Of a stretch of DNA of 64,000 nucleotides, positions 51,877 to 61,912 are shown in pieces (position 1 is the first letter of the stretch; each line of letters starts with the position of its first letter). The stretch is from assembly GCA_943357175.1 (NCBI GenBank), contig CALRGE010000003.1:47333-111332 (forward strand). Direction: 5' to 3'. The notes below the pieces were generated by a model. That model searched no databases and was not told where the DNA came from. It worked only from the letters and a program-made list of their open reading frames with translations. The stretch comes from Candidatus Peribacteria bacterium. GTDB lineage: Bacteria; Patescibacteriota; Gracilibacteria; UBA1369; 2-02-FULL-48-14. Position numbers and translations under genes: made by a program.

Positions 51877-54394
51877 TTTCATAAACAATTTTAGGTACCA
51901 ATTGCTTAAATGTATCTGAAAGGACAACACACTTATATCTTTCACTGAGTTTTAAAAGTGCCAAAAGCAAATCATAAATTCTAGTTTTGCTATCCTGCAC
52001 ATCTAAAGATAGCTGCAATCTATCAGAGTTAGTACCTGGGATTCTTTTCTGTTCAATAAATCTAAAATTTGCTCCAATTCTTTCAAATTCAGTTGATATT
52101 TCCTTACCAATTCCGGCTTTATCAGGAACTTCAAAGTAGAGGACAATAGGATTCTCTCGATCAATTTTAATCGGATTTTTCTCTTCATCCACAGCATTAG
52201 CAATTAGTTTCAATGGTCGAACATGGCCATTTCTGATTCCTTCTAAAAGTTTATTTAGATCTGAAGCAAAAGCATTATCTACCTTGACAATTTTAGACTC
52301 CAACTGCTGTATTTTTAATTTAAGTCTGTCAATTGTGTATGAATCAACTGCACTGGACAAATCATCTTTAAAAAGTGCCAAATATTGTGGTAGCATAACA
52401 TGATCATAAAACCTTTTTTTTACATCATGTTCATCACTGTTGGCTAAAAGAACTCGTAAAAGTTCAGATTCCTCTATACCCAAAATGCCAGCCACTCTAA
52501 TTAAATAAGACTCCAACTGTTCATTTTTTTTCTCAAGTGACAAGGTATTTAAATATTTCCTAATTGATTGAGCATCTAGACTTTTTGCAAATTCAAACCA
52601 AGCATAATTAATTTTATAATTATCAATATCTGGATCAAAATCAGGATCATCTTCTTTAATCACTTTAATTCTAGACTTATGTTTTAGCCTATCTAGTGGT
52701 GAAATTGGAAGCCATACTCTTCTCATTGCACCATTCTTATCTTCAATTTTAGTTTCAATTCTGGCACCCTTAATATCTTTAAGCATTTTTGTATTAATTG
52801 CAGCAGCAAAAGCTAAAGAAGTCCCACCAATAGGTATAGACATTTTATCTCGTCCTGGTGTAAAAATATCATTTCTACCGTGACCAATTTCATCAACCAT
52901 TTCTAGAATACCTTTTGTGCTTTTCTTAGTTCTGTCTAAAACTTCATTAATTGGTGTTAAAAAATCTTTATATTTCTGTTTATCATCCTCGGTCTCTAAT
53001 GAGTGTTGCCTACCTTGATCTAATCTAGACTCATTATTAACTGTATTAATTCTAATTTTCAAATAGCCACCAAGTTCAGGGTCAGGATCAGGATTTAATA
53101 TTTCTAAACGTATTCCTCTTTGAGGAGTAATATCTTTTGAATAATTTAAATCTTCCTCAAGTAATTCTGAAGATGTACGCATATAAGAAGAGATTCTATC
53201 TTTAGCCTTTAACAAATCTTCTTCATTTTCAACAAGCACCACAATTTCAAACATCGGGTCACTATGATCAATATCAAGAATACTTGCCTGGCCATCAGTA
53301 CCATTCACATAATCACTTATTTTCTTGGGATTAACAGCCAAAAATTTAATGAATTTAGCCCTACCAATTTTTTTGAGCCTATTAATCAATTTTGACTTTT
53401 CCTTATTTAATCCAAACCTAATATTTAAAGTCTCAATACTTTTTAATTTAAAAAGTATAAGTGCATCTGGATCGAGGTACTCATAAGCACTCGTAACAAG
53501 ATTCTCTTTCGCTCTATCCAAATCTAAAAATCCTGCAAATTTAGGATAAACTTTCAATGAATGAGTCAAATACTCCTGTGCTTCAGTCTGACCTTTTGCT
53601 TTAATTGTTTTATGGTTGTGAATTCTTTCTGCTATACGCACTTTTGTTGGCCTCATACCAAATTTTGCAAATGCCTCCAGGGCTCTTCTCACATTTAACT
53701 CATGTTTCTTTTCTTTATCATCACGGCTAAATTTCTTATAAATCGAAACAGCTTCAACAGTTGAAACCACTTCACGTCTAAAATGTTCAATTTGATTATC
53801 AATTGAGGTTGGCATTTCACTACCGTTCAGTAAATACTCATAGTGATGCAACGCAAGGAGTAAATCTGGGCTACGGTTGTCAAAACCAAGCTTTTCATAA
53901 TCTTCCAAATCATCATGCCTCAAAATTGAGACAATAGTAAAAATATCAGAAACCCCTTGATCTCTTATTGCATTAATCACAGATTCGAATAGATGAGACT
54001 TGGCATAATTCTCACCACTTTGTCTAAAATTATTTCTATGCAGATGAGCCGTATACCAAATCTCATAAACCAATGTCAAAATTGAATCATCTGAATAAGG
54101 ACTCAAATTCATTCTCTCTCTCTGCCTATCTGCCATTAAAATAATCTTGATCATCCATGTTCTAAGTTCATCATCAAGAACATTGAACTCATCAATACCT
54201 CTCTCAACAATTCCACTTGAAGTAGAATCAATAAAAGAAATTATCGTCTCATCTCTTTTTTTCCTGTCTGGATTTGTTTTTCTTCTATCTACAATCTTTG
54301 CCCAAGCCGGTAACTCATGAAATAAATCAATCGTATCCAACTCAGAGATCATCTCTTCATCCAAATCTAATTTTTGTTCAATAATTTCAGACAT
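51845..54394 (-). CDS. Divergent long RelA/SpoT homolog (HD active, synthetase degenerate)
   Basis: 849 residues. HD hydrolase part about 115-290: AHLHRNNFRQSGENYAKSHL, VSILRHDDLEDYE (intact HDxxED), RIAERIHNHKTIK (ADRLHN-like, with D replaced by E). The region where the (p)ppGpp synthetase should be (about 360-430) lacks recognisable catalytic motifs. A TGS domain (DKMSIPIGGTSLAFAAAINT), a helical region, and a C-terminal ACT domain (PIVLYFEVPDKAGIGKEIST) complete the long-RSH layout. It probably hydrolyses (p)ppGpp or senses amino-acid stress without synthesis. It lies just downstream of the rRNA genes with its own promoter. Confidence 0.7.
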   Translation of the reverse strand: MSEIIEQKLDLDEEMISELDTIDLFHELPAWAKIVDRRKTNPDRKKRDETIISFIDSTSSGIVERGIDEFNVLDDELRTWMIKIILMADRQRERMNLSPYSDDSILTLVYEIWYTAHLHRNNFRQSGENYAKSHLFESVINAIRDQGVSDIFTIVSILRHDDLEDYEKLGFDNRSPDLLLALHHYEYLLNGSEMPTSIDNQIEHFRREVVSTVEAVSIYKKFSRDDKEKKHELNVRRALEAFAKFGMRPTKVRIAERIHNHKTIKAKGQTEAQEYLTHSLKVYPKFAGFLDLDRAKENLVTSAYEYLDPDALILFKLKSIETLNIRFGLNKEKSKLINRLKKIGRAKFIKFLAVNPKKISDYVNGTDGQASILDIDHSDPMFEIVVLVENEEDLLKAKDRISSYMRTSSELLEEDLNYSKDITPQRGIRLEILNPDPDPELGGYLKIRINTVNNESRLDQGRQHSLETEDDKQKYKDFLTPINEVLDRTKKSTKGILEMVDEIGHGRNDIFTPGRDKMSIPIGGTSLAFAAAINTKMLKDIKGARIETKIEDKNGAMRRVWLPISPLDRLKHKSRIKVIKEDDPDFDPDIDNYKINYAWFEFAKSLDAQSIRKYLNTLSLEKKNEQLESYLIRVAGILGIEESELLRVLLANSDEHDVKKRFYDHVMLPQYLALFKDDLSSAVDSYTIDRLKLKIQQLESKIVKVDNAFASDLNKLLEGIRNGHVRPLKLIANAVDEEKNPIKIDRENPIVLYFEVPDKAGIGKEISTEFERIGANFRFIEQKRIPGTNSDRLQLSLDVQDSKTRIYDLLLALLKLSERYKCVVLSDTFKQLVPKIVYETKTSALQQSE

Positions 54395-54414
54395 ATTAGT
54401 TCTGACAAGTTTGA

Positions 54415-54443
54415 ATTATCCACTAGTCAGTGTTATCTGTCAA
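54415..54443 (-). promoter_or_regulatory. Promoter for the RSH gene
   Basis: On the minus strand, TTGACA (54443-54438), a 17-nt spacer, GATAAT (54420-54415). The expected start is about 14 nt before the RSH ATG. It lies between the 5S rRNA gene and the RSH gene, so the latter need not depend on rRNA read-through. Confidence 0.65.
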
Positions 54444-54477
54444 GCAAGATAAACCGGAACTAAAAAAGCGGCTAAAT

Positions 54478-54592
54478 CTAGGCGTCGTCCTACGCTTCCA
54501 TGACTAAAATCATAGTACTATCAGCGATGAAGGGCTTAACTGCTGTGTTCGGAATGGGAACAGGTGTACCCCCTTCTCTATAAACGCCTAGA
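54478..54592 (-). rRNA. rrf: 5S ribosomal RNA
   Basis: About 115 nt. The ends TCTAGGCGT and ACGCCTAGA pair as helix I, and the middle has the 5S core (on the plus strand: CGTCCTACGCTTCCATG, GAAGGGCTTAACTGC, TCGGAATGGGAACAGG). It follows the 23S gene by about 150 nt on the same strand. Confidence 0.93.
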
Positions 54593-54651
54593 TTCAACCG
54601 CGTTTTGTAAACCGCCGAGGCGGTGTATAACCGTGAATTGAACCTAGAAAA

Positions 54652-54665
54652 GGTCGAAATTTAAA
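54652..54665 (-). other. 3' arm of the 23S processing stem
   Basis: GGTCGAAATTTAAA on the plus strand here is exactly complementary to TTTAAATTTCGACC at 57826-57839. In the minus-strand transcript these two segments lie on either side of the 23S sequence and form a 14-bp stem that would close the precursor, as RNase III processing stems do. Confidence 0.75.
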
Positions 54666-54739
54666 CTGATTTCACTTAACTTACTGGTAAATGGCTGATG
54701 AATAAAACTTATTCACTCTAATTGCCACCAAAAAATTGA

Positions 54740-57705
<2,966 letters not shown>

Positions 57706-57777
57706 ACGTCACCTTCATTTTTTATGGCAATCAGAAAGAACAATTTATTATTCATTTCTATCTATTTTGTATGGTTG

Positions 57778-57812
57778 TAATTAGTCCTACATGTCGAACG
57801 TAGGAACTAATT
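57778..57812 (-). other. Stable hairpin in the 23S leader
   Basis: AATTAGTCCTAC pairs with GTAGGAACTAATT with a single bulge, around a 10-nt loop. It sits about 75 nt before the mature 23S 5' end and within the precursor side of the processing stem. Confidence 0.55.
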
Positions 57813-57825
57813 TTTGAAATTTGAT

Positions 57826-57839
57826 TTAAATTTCGACCG
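57826..57839 (-). other. 5' arm of the 23S processing stem
   Basis: TTTAAATTTCGACC on the plus strand pairs, in the transcript, with the segment at 54652-54665 beyond the 23S 3' end (14 perfect pairs). Confidence 0.75.
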
Positions 57840-57882
57840 ATTTTTCAAAGGTCTCTACGCTATCCTCTTATGCCGCCGAAGC

Positions 57883-57966
57883 GAGATAAAAAGAAAGGAG
57901 TGTGGATCTACACACTCCTTAATCCCAAAATGTAAGATAGAGTCTTAACTTTTGGAACGAAGGAGT
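57883..57966 (-). promoter_or_regulatory. Attenuator-like region in the 23S leader
   Basis: In the minus-strand transcript, AAGGAGTGTG and CACACTCCTT (57920-57895) form a perfect 10-bp hairpin followed by TTCTTTTTAT, which looks like an intrinsic terminator between the promoter and the 23S gene. About 40 nt earlier lies ACTCCTT (57966-57960), which could pair with AAGGAGT instead and block that hairpin. Between them is a second hairpin, CCAAAA..TAAGA/TCTTA..TTTTGG (57925-57955). Other roles, such as ending transcripts from the membrane-protein genes upstream, are possible. Confidence 0.5.
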
Positions 57967-58028
57967 ATGTGGACTTTATTACTTATAATTTCAATTAAAT
58001 TTGCTTCTAAAACGACCGAAGCCGCGTC

Positions 58029-58057
58029 ATTATATTTAGCCAACAAGGTAAAGTCAA
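58029..58057 (-). promoter_or_regulatory. Strong promoter of the 23S-5S operon
   Basis: On the minus strand, TTGACT (58057-58052), a 17-nt spacer, TATAAT (58034-58029). The start near 58022 gives a leader of about 315 nt before the mature 23S RNA. It lies only 20 nt after the stop of the upstream membrane-protein gene. Confidence 0.75.
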
Positions 58058-58076
58058 TACTATTTTTCATGAGATT

Positions 58077-58799
58077 TTATAAGAGCGGGAAAACCATAGC
58101 CACAAAGGCAAGGAATAGACTGGAATAGAAATAAATTTTCTCTTGTATAGACCCGACAGACGCCAATTCCTCAATTAGATATGGAAGCCTGAAAGAAAGA
58201 AAAATTAAAAGTACAAAAATTGCGAAGATAAGTGCAAATACGGAAAGAATGAGTATTTCAAGTCCGGTGTATGCCGGAAAATTAATATGTGAAAAAACTC
58301 CAGTCAGACCTAGTGATTCCCAAACGACTGTGTAAGCAATACATGCGTAAATAAGCAAAGCAATGTCTGCTAAATTTTCTTTTAACACAAGATTCTTGGA
58401 TATCCTTAATCTCTTTGAATGATGTAAAAAATAGAAGAAAGGAATCTCTCTACAAATAAGAATAAAATAGAAAATTTTACCGACAGATTTATCATTAATG
58501 CTCAAACCAAATGATTCGAGACAAACGGCCAAAAGAAAAAAACCAACAAAAACGTGTGCGAACAGAAATAGATATATTAATCTATGAATTTTATTACTAG
58601 AATCTAAAACTCGCTTCAAGACTACGGTCAACTTTGTTCGAAATGCCCAAATTTCTAAGAATAAAATTGCAAGAATTAAAACACCTAAGGTAGGATTCGT
58701 TCCACTATTATTGATAACAAGATTCGTCAAAGTCAAAACATAAGGCTGAAACAGCCAAACATAAAAAATAAAAATAAAATTAAAAAGAAGGATTCTCAT
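58077..58799 (-). CDS. Polytopic membrane protein, unknown
   Basis: About 240 residues from ATG 58799 with six to eight hydrophobic helices (LLFNFIFIFYVWLFQP, LGVLILAILFLEIWAF, LIYLFLFAHVFVGFFLLAVC, VFALIFAIFVLLIFLSF, IYFYSSLFLAFVAMVFPLL). Basic loops (RTKLTVVLKRVLDSSNK, HHSKRLRISKN) are consistent with an inner-membrane protein. I recognise no family. It starts 5 nt after the small upstream gene, forming a two-gene unit just ahead of the rRNA promoter. A longer frame from 58913 would overlap the upstream gene. Confidence 0.65.
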   Translation of the reverse strand: MRILLFNFIFIFYVWLFQPYVLTLTNLVINNSGTNPTLGVLILAILFLEIWAFRTKLTVVLKRVLDSSNKIHRLIYLFLFAHVFVGFFLLAVCLESFGLSINDKSVGKIFYFILICREIPFFYFLHHSKRLRISKNLVLKENLADIALLIYACIAYTVVWESLGLTGVFSHINFPAYTGLEILILSVFALIFAIFVLLIFLSFRLPYLIEELASVGSIQEKIYFYSSLFLAFVAMVFPLL

Positions 58800-58804
58800 T
58801 ATTT

Positions 58805-59035
58805 CTATAAAATACTTCCGAAAGTTTTTACCAAAAATCCCTGCATTGAACCAGTTGCCCACATTAAGCCACCTATAAAGAGAGCAAGCCCCAGTATAAG
58901 AAAGAATGTCCATGTGCCTCCAGTGCCTAAATATTGTTCCGCAAAACCAATATTTCCGGTTAAATCTTTAATTCGTGGCCTGAATACTATAATAAGGAAA
59001 CCAAACAGCATGGCAGCAAGTCCTTGAAGAATCAT
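58805..59035 (-). CDS. Small two-helix membrane protein
   Basis: 76 residues: an N-terminal helix (LQGLAAMLFGFLIIVF), a loop with RPRIKDLTGNIGFAEQYLGT, and a second helix (FFLILGLALFIGGLMWATGS). No family is recognised. It is the first gene of the unit with the polytopic protein downstream. Conserved-looking glycines around the second helix suggest helix packing. Confidence 0.6.
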   Translation of the reverse strand: MILQGLAAMLFGFLIIVFRPRIKDLTGNIGFAEQYLGTGGTWTFFLILGLALFIGGLMWATGSMQGFLVKTFGSIL

Positions 59036-59124
59036 ATATAAAAATTTAGATCGAAAGTATCATACACTTTTCGATTGAGAAATTCACCTATTAAAACCCA
59101 TACATTTACTTGAAAATTTATTTC

Positions 59125-59153
59125 TTGATTTTTGATCACCCCAAATGTATAAG
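59125..59153 (+). promoter_or_regulatory. Promoter for tRNA-Ala
   Basis: TTGATT (59125-59130), a 17-nt spacer, TATAAG (59148-59153), 12 nt before the tRNA. Confidence 0.5.
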
Positions 59154-59165
59154 TTCTAAGCACTT

Positions 59166-59242
59166 GGGGGATTAGCTCAGTTGGCTAGAGCGCCGCGTTT
59201 GCACCGCGGAGGTCAAGGGTTCGACTCCCTTATCCTCCACCA
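59166..59242 (+). tRNA. tRNA-Ala (TGC)
   Basis: 77 nt with encoded CCA. Acceptor GGGGGAT/ATCCTCC with the G3:U70 alanine identity pair, anticodon arm CCGCG-TTTGCAC-CGCGG, T-arm AAGGG-TTCGACT-CCCTT. Hairpin CTTGCC-GAA-GGCAAG at 59246-59260. It serves as the normal comparison for the two tRNA-Ala-like RNAs. Confidence 0.96.
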
Positions 59243-59281
59243 AAACTTGCCGAAGGCAAGCTATCCATAATTCAACCGGAC

Positions 59282-59309
59282 TTGACCTCCAGTTTTTTTA
59301 TGGTAGAGT
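59282..59309 (+). promoter_or_regulatory. Promoter for the gene at 59333
   Basis: TTGACC (59282-59287), a 16-nt spacer, TAGAGT (59304-59309), 24 nt before the ATG. Confidence 0.45.
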
Positions 59310-59332
59310 TCGGCACTAAATAATTAAATTTT

Positions 59333-59800
59333 ATGGCTTTTGAACGCGTAGGTGATAAACCTTCACACTCGGCACAAGTATATAAGAGTGGAAATAACTA
59401 TGAGTATAATTTTTATCCTTCGATACCTGTAAGCACTCCCAAACCACAAAAGGTATGCGATATCATAACTAGAAAAATTGTACCAAAAGGTGGGGGTTTA
59501 ATTTTGCAGGCAGTAATTGGTGGAGAACCTGTCATTGGTCTAGCAATTCCTCAAACTGTGACAAAAGACATTGTTGAGGAACTATTTGCTGCCTTTCGAG
59601 AGTTTGGAGTAGAAATTCAGATAACCAATGAAGCTTACGCTCAATCACCAGTTGAAACGGCAAGAAGTACTTTTGGATGTATAATTACCTGTAATATATT
59701 TGATACTTCAGTGCCAACGGTGACCGAAGCATATGAAAAAAAACCTGATGGCACTAAAGTATCAATTTTAAGAGAAGTTACTTATACAAAGAAACCTTAA
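59333..59800 (+). CDS. Hypothetical protein
   Basis: 155 residues, unrecognised. A repeating alpha/beta feel: KVCDIITRKIVPKGGGLILQ, VIGLAIPQTVTKDIVEELFA followed by AFREFGVEIQITNEAY, then TFGCIITCNIFDTS and a charged end. No signal peptide or membrane helix, so it is probably cytoplasmic. It stands alone between tRNA-Ala and tRNA-Ile. Codon use looks native. Confidence 0.6.
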   Translation: MAFERVGDKPSHSAQVYKSGNNYEYNFYPSIPVSTPKPQKVCDIITRKIVPKGGGLILQAVIGGEPVIGLAIPQTVTKDIVEELFAAFREFGVEIQITNEAYAQSPVETARSTFGCIITCNIFDTSVPTVTEAYEKKPDGTKVSILREVTYTKKP

Positions 59801-59834
59801 AAAGACCTTCGACGAAGATTGATTTCTGATTCGC

Positions 59835-59863
59835 TTGCGCTTATCAGTCATTTAACATAAAAT
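59835..59863 (+). promoter_or_regulatory. Promoter for tRNA-Ile
   Basis: TTGCGC (59835-59840), a 17-nt spacer, TAAAAT (59858-59863), 19 nt before the tRNA. Confidence 0.5.
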
Positions 59864-59882
59864 TCACAGGCAAATTTGGCAT

Positions 59883-59959
59883 GGGTGATTAGCTCAGGTG
59901 GTTAGAGCGCGACACTGATAATGTCGAGGTCCCAAGTTCGAGTCTTGGATCACCCACCA
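59883..59959 (+). tRNA. tRNA-Ile (GAT)
   Basis: 77 nt with encoded CCA. Acceptor GGGTGAT/ATCACCC, anticodon arm CGACA-CTGATAA-TGTCG, T-arm CCAAG-TTCGAGT-CTTGG. tRNA-Ala and tRNA-Ile are usually inside 16S-23S spacers; here they are single genes 2 kb from the 23S gene. Confidence 0.95.
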
Positions 59960-60046
59960 GTCATATAAAAAAAGTGGAGCATTTTGCTATCGTAAGCAAA
60001 TGTTTATTTTTTAACAACGCTATCTTTAATACTTTCAAACATGAGT

Positions 60047-60475
60047 TCAATTAAATTCATGTTTTTGATAACGTTCATATGTTTCTTTATTTATAAGTCC
60101 TTCAGTAAACATGTCGGTATATACTTGTAGCAAATTTTTTTTATAGTCAGGAGATTCTACTTGTTTTTCTACAAAATTAGCAGTTATTTTTGACATAGTG
60201 ATACCTTCCACATCAACACCCGCATTCTTTAATGCTGACTGCATATCGTACCTTATTCCATAAAGTAAATCATTACTATCACCATCAATCTTAGCCCACG
60301 AGAGTCTTTTTAAAAAAATTTCGGTAATTTTTTCTTTATCTTGAAAAGAGGCAACTTCACGAAAATTCAGAATATCAGCTCCACTAAAGGATCCTCTTTT
60401 AATAGCATTTTCAATAATGATTTCTAAATCATTATCATTAAAGTTACGATTTTCTAGATGTTCAACAGTATTCAT
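60047..60475 (-). CDS. Hypothetical soluble protein
   Basis: 142 residues, unrecognised. Mostly helical and acidic: NFNDNDLEIIIENAIKRGSF, DKEKITEIFLKRLSWAKIDG and LLQVYTDMFTEGLINKETYE. No signal, membrane helix or metal motif. It faces away from the tRNA-like RNA copy 2 (about 90 nt between its start and the conserved block), so a link to that RNA is possible but unsupported. Confidence 0.55.
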   Translation of the reverse strand: MNTVEHLENRNFNDNDLEIIIENAIKRGSFSGADILNFREVASFQDKEKITEIFLKRLSWAKIDGDSNDLLYGIRYDMQSALKNAGVDVEGITMSKITANFVEKQVESPDYKKNLLQVYTDMFTEGLINKETYERYQKHEFN

Positions 60476-60565
60476 AATATATGATAATTTAAATCCACAC
60501 TCACAATAACACTCCCTTCCATTTTGTCAAGTCAGTTTTCTGTAAACCAAATTATTACAGGAATA

Positions 60566-60710
60566 ATTCAGCTTTCGCAGTTAATTTTAGATTGTTCAGT
60601 CGGGGCTAGCGATGGTTCGCACTATCAGGATCGTCACCCGATGGTAGGGGTTCGATTCCCCTTAGCTCCACCACTGAACACTAAAAGAGGACCCATTTGG
60701 GCCCTCTTTT
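60566..60710 (+). ncRNA. tRNA-Ala-like small RNA with 13-nt loop, copy 2
   Basis: Core at 60602-60673 (72 nt): acceptor GGGGCTA/TAGCTCC with G3:U70, D-like arm GCGA-TGGT-TCGC, 6-bp arm ACTATC/GATGGT with loop AGGATCGTCACCC (60627-60639), T-arm AGGGG-TTCGATT-CCCCT, ACCA. Outer arms TGTTCAGT (60593-60600) and ACTGAACA (60673-60680) extend the acceptor. The terminator is at 60683-60710. Relative to copy 1 the D-like stem (GCGA/TCGC vs GCAA/TTGC) and the 6-bp stem change on both sides while staying paired, but loop, T-arm and acceptor stay nearly constant. The 34-nt block 60566-60599 is conserved with copy 1. Product and partner are unproven. Confidence 0.7.
60683..60710. terminator. Bidirectional terminator shared by the RNA pair, copy 2
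   Basis: AAAAGAGG (60683-60690) pairs with CCTCTTTT (60703-60710), extended by CCC/GGG inside, with T-runs on both strands. Same design as 40736-40761. Confidence 0.75.
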
Positions 60711-60736
60711 ATAATTGGTGCACCACCAGGATCGTC
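60683..60736 (-). ncRNA. Short convergent RNA (loop-complementary), copy 2
   Basis: Predicted RNA of about 54 nt starting near 60736 and ending at the shared terminator. Its 5' segment (complement of 60727-60738) is GTGACGATCCTG, the exact complement of 60626-60637 in the loop of the tRNA-like RNA. A 10-nt palindrome TGGTGCACCA follows. Length, promoter geometry and position match copy 1. Confidence 0.5.
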
Positions 60737-60742
60737 ACGCAT

Positions 60743-60770
60743 ATTATAACTACAATTTATACACATGCAA
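60743..60770 (-). promoter_or_regulatory. Promoter of the short convergent RNA, copy 2
   Basis: On the minus strand, TTGCAT (60770-60765), a 16-nt spacer, TATAAT (60748-60743). Same spacing and same distance to the GACRATCCT segment as in copy 1. Confidence 0.65.
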
Positions 60771-60804
60771 ACAAAAGGACCTTTATTTCAATATAAATTT
60801 CAAT

Positions 60805-61266
60805 CTAACGCTTTTTATCCAAAACACTTTGTACAAGTCCTTCAAGCACATTCGCTATATTCGCTATAATTGCAGAGACAGAAAAGATCAAAAGACCCAT
60901 AAAAACACCACCAGCAATGTCATCACCTGGCCGAACTATAAATAGGTAAGCTAGTGGTACCAAGATAAAACCAACAAGCGTCATTCCACAGTATTTTATA
61001 GTCCGCAAAGCTTTCACAGAATCCTGTGAGAATACTTTATTTTGCCCGATATAATTCAACACCTTGAATGTCTGATAGAGAGCCAAAAAAAATGCAATGG
61101 ATGCTGTATACGCATAGATCAAGAACGGATCATTGAAATATACTTGAGTGAGCGTGGAGTGAAGATTTCTACCCTCAAAAATGGGTTCCAGAAGCATAAA
61201 TGCAAGAACTCCGATGCCAATTAGCACAATAAGTACCTGTAGGAATATTGCTGAGGCTCGTTTCAT
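60805..61266 (-). CDS. DUF2975-like membrane protein
   Basis: 153 residues with four helices (IFLQVLIVLIGIGVLAFMLL, FLIYAYTASIAFFLALYQTF, YCGMTLVGFILVPLAYLFIV, GGVFMGLLIFSVSAIIANIA). The loop VFSQDSVKALRTIKYCG and the end NVLEGLVQSVLDKKR fit the DUF2975 pattern. Function is unknown; in Firmicutes members are often paired with a small XRE regulator, which is absent here. Confidence 0.7.
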   Translation of the reverse strand: MKRASAIFLQVLIVLIGIGVLAFMLLEPIFEGRNLHSTLTQVYFNDPFLIYAYTASIAFFLALYQTFKVLNYIGQNKVFSQDSVKALRTIKYCGMTLVGFILVPLAYLFIVRPGDDIAGGVFMGLLIFSVSAIIANIANVLEGLVQSVLDKKR

Positions 61267-61351
61267 GAATTGATTGTAAGATTATTGAAATTACATTCTA
61301 AGGCTGACAATATCATTTGTGAATATGTATTTATCAGAGGATAATATAGTC

Positions 61352-61379
61352 TTGACAGACCGAGAAAATAATGTATAAT
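61352..61379 (+). promoter_or_regulatory. Promoter for the gene at 61402
   Basis: TTGACA (61352-61357), a 16-nt spacer, TATAAT (61374-61379), 22 nt before the ATG. Both boxes match consensus, so it is one of the strongest promoters in the window. Confidence 0.7.
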
Positions 61380-61401
61380 CAGGCTAATTTAAATCGAAAA
61401 T

Positions 61402-61908
61402 ATGCCGCCAATCGATAAAGAAGGACTGAAATTAAAAATTGATACAGCAACACCTGCACAGCTTGAAAACGTCAAAGCAATTTTCAATATTCAAGATGAA
61501 ACTGGTGAACAAGTTGTTGCAGCTCTAGCAACTCCGGAAAAACCTTCGTCCAAACTACCTAAGAGTCTTAGTGAATGTGAGGTTAGCTGGTATGAAACTC
61601 CAATATTAGAAGCTGAGAAAGCTTATTTTACGTATAAAAACGCATTAGACTCAGGCAATAAAGAAGATATTAATGATAAGAAAAGAGCTTTAATCGATGC
61701 TATTTATAATGTTTGTTCAGTAATATATTTTGGTACAATGAGGCAACTTAAATTTCATAAGTGGCTAACTGATTCGGGTGTTCTTACAGGTAGTGATGCT
61801 ACAAAGGCATGTTTTCCAGAAATAGATCGACCTGCGATAGGGTATCCTATTCCGACTCCAACTCGCTCTAGGCCTTACTATGCCGGAGAAAATGGTCATT
61901 CTCATTAA
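61402..61908 (+). CDS. Hypothetical protein under a consensus promoter
   Basis: 168 residues, unrecognised. The start (MPPIDKEGLKLKIDTATPAQ) and a Lys/Ala-rich N-terminal third lead to a compact middle with EVSWYETPILEAEKAYFTYK and IDAIYNVCSVIYFGTMRQLK, and a Pro/Thr/Arg-rich end with SRPYYAGENGHSH. No signal peptide or membrane helix. Its promoter is near consensus, so it may be well expressed. Confidence 0.6.
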   Translation: MPPIDKEGLKLKIDTATPAQLENVKAIFNIQDETGEQVVAALATPEKPSSKLPKSLSECEVSWYETPILEAEKAYFTYKNALDSGNKEDINDKKRALIDAIYNVCSVIYFGTMRQLKFHKWLTDSGVLTGSDATKACFPEIDRPAIGYPIPTPTRSRPYYAGENGHSH

Positions 61909-61912
61909 AGAA

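Noticed and set aside
57895..57920. Simple terminator for the membrane-protein genes at 58.1-59.0 kb
   Set aside because: It is possible, but the hairpin lies more than 150 nt past their stop and downstream of a strong rRNA promoter, so it also falls in the 23S leader. I list it as attenuator-like and leave both readings open.
60524..60796. Open frame running through the tRNA-like RNA copy 2, with AGGA about 9 nt before an internal ATG
   Set aside because: In copy 1 the equivalent ATG is followed by a stop after two codons, and the bases change to keep RNA pairing rather than codons. It is an RNA gene, not a peptide gene.
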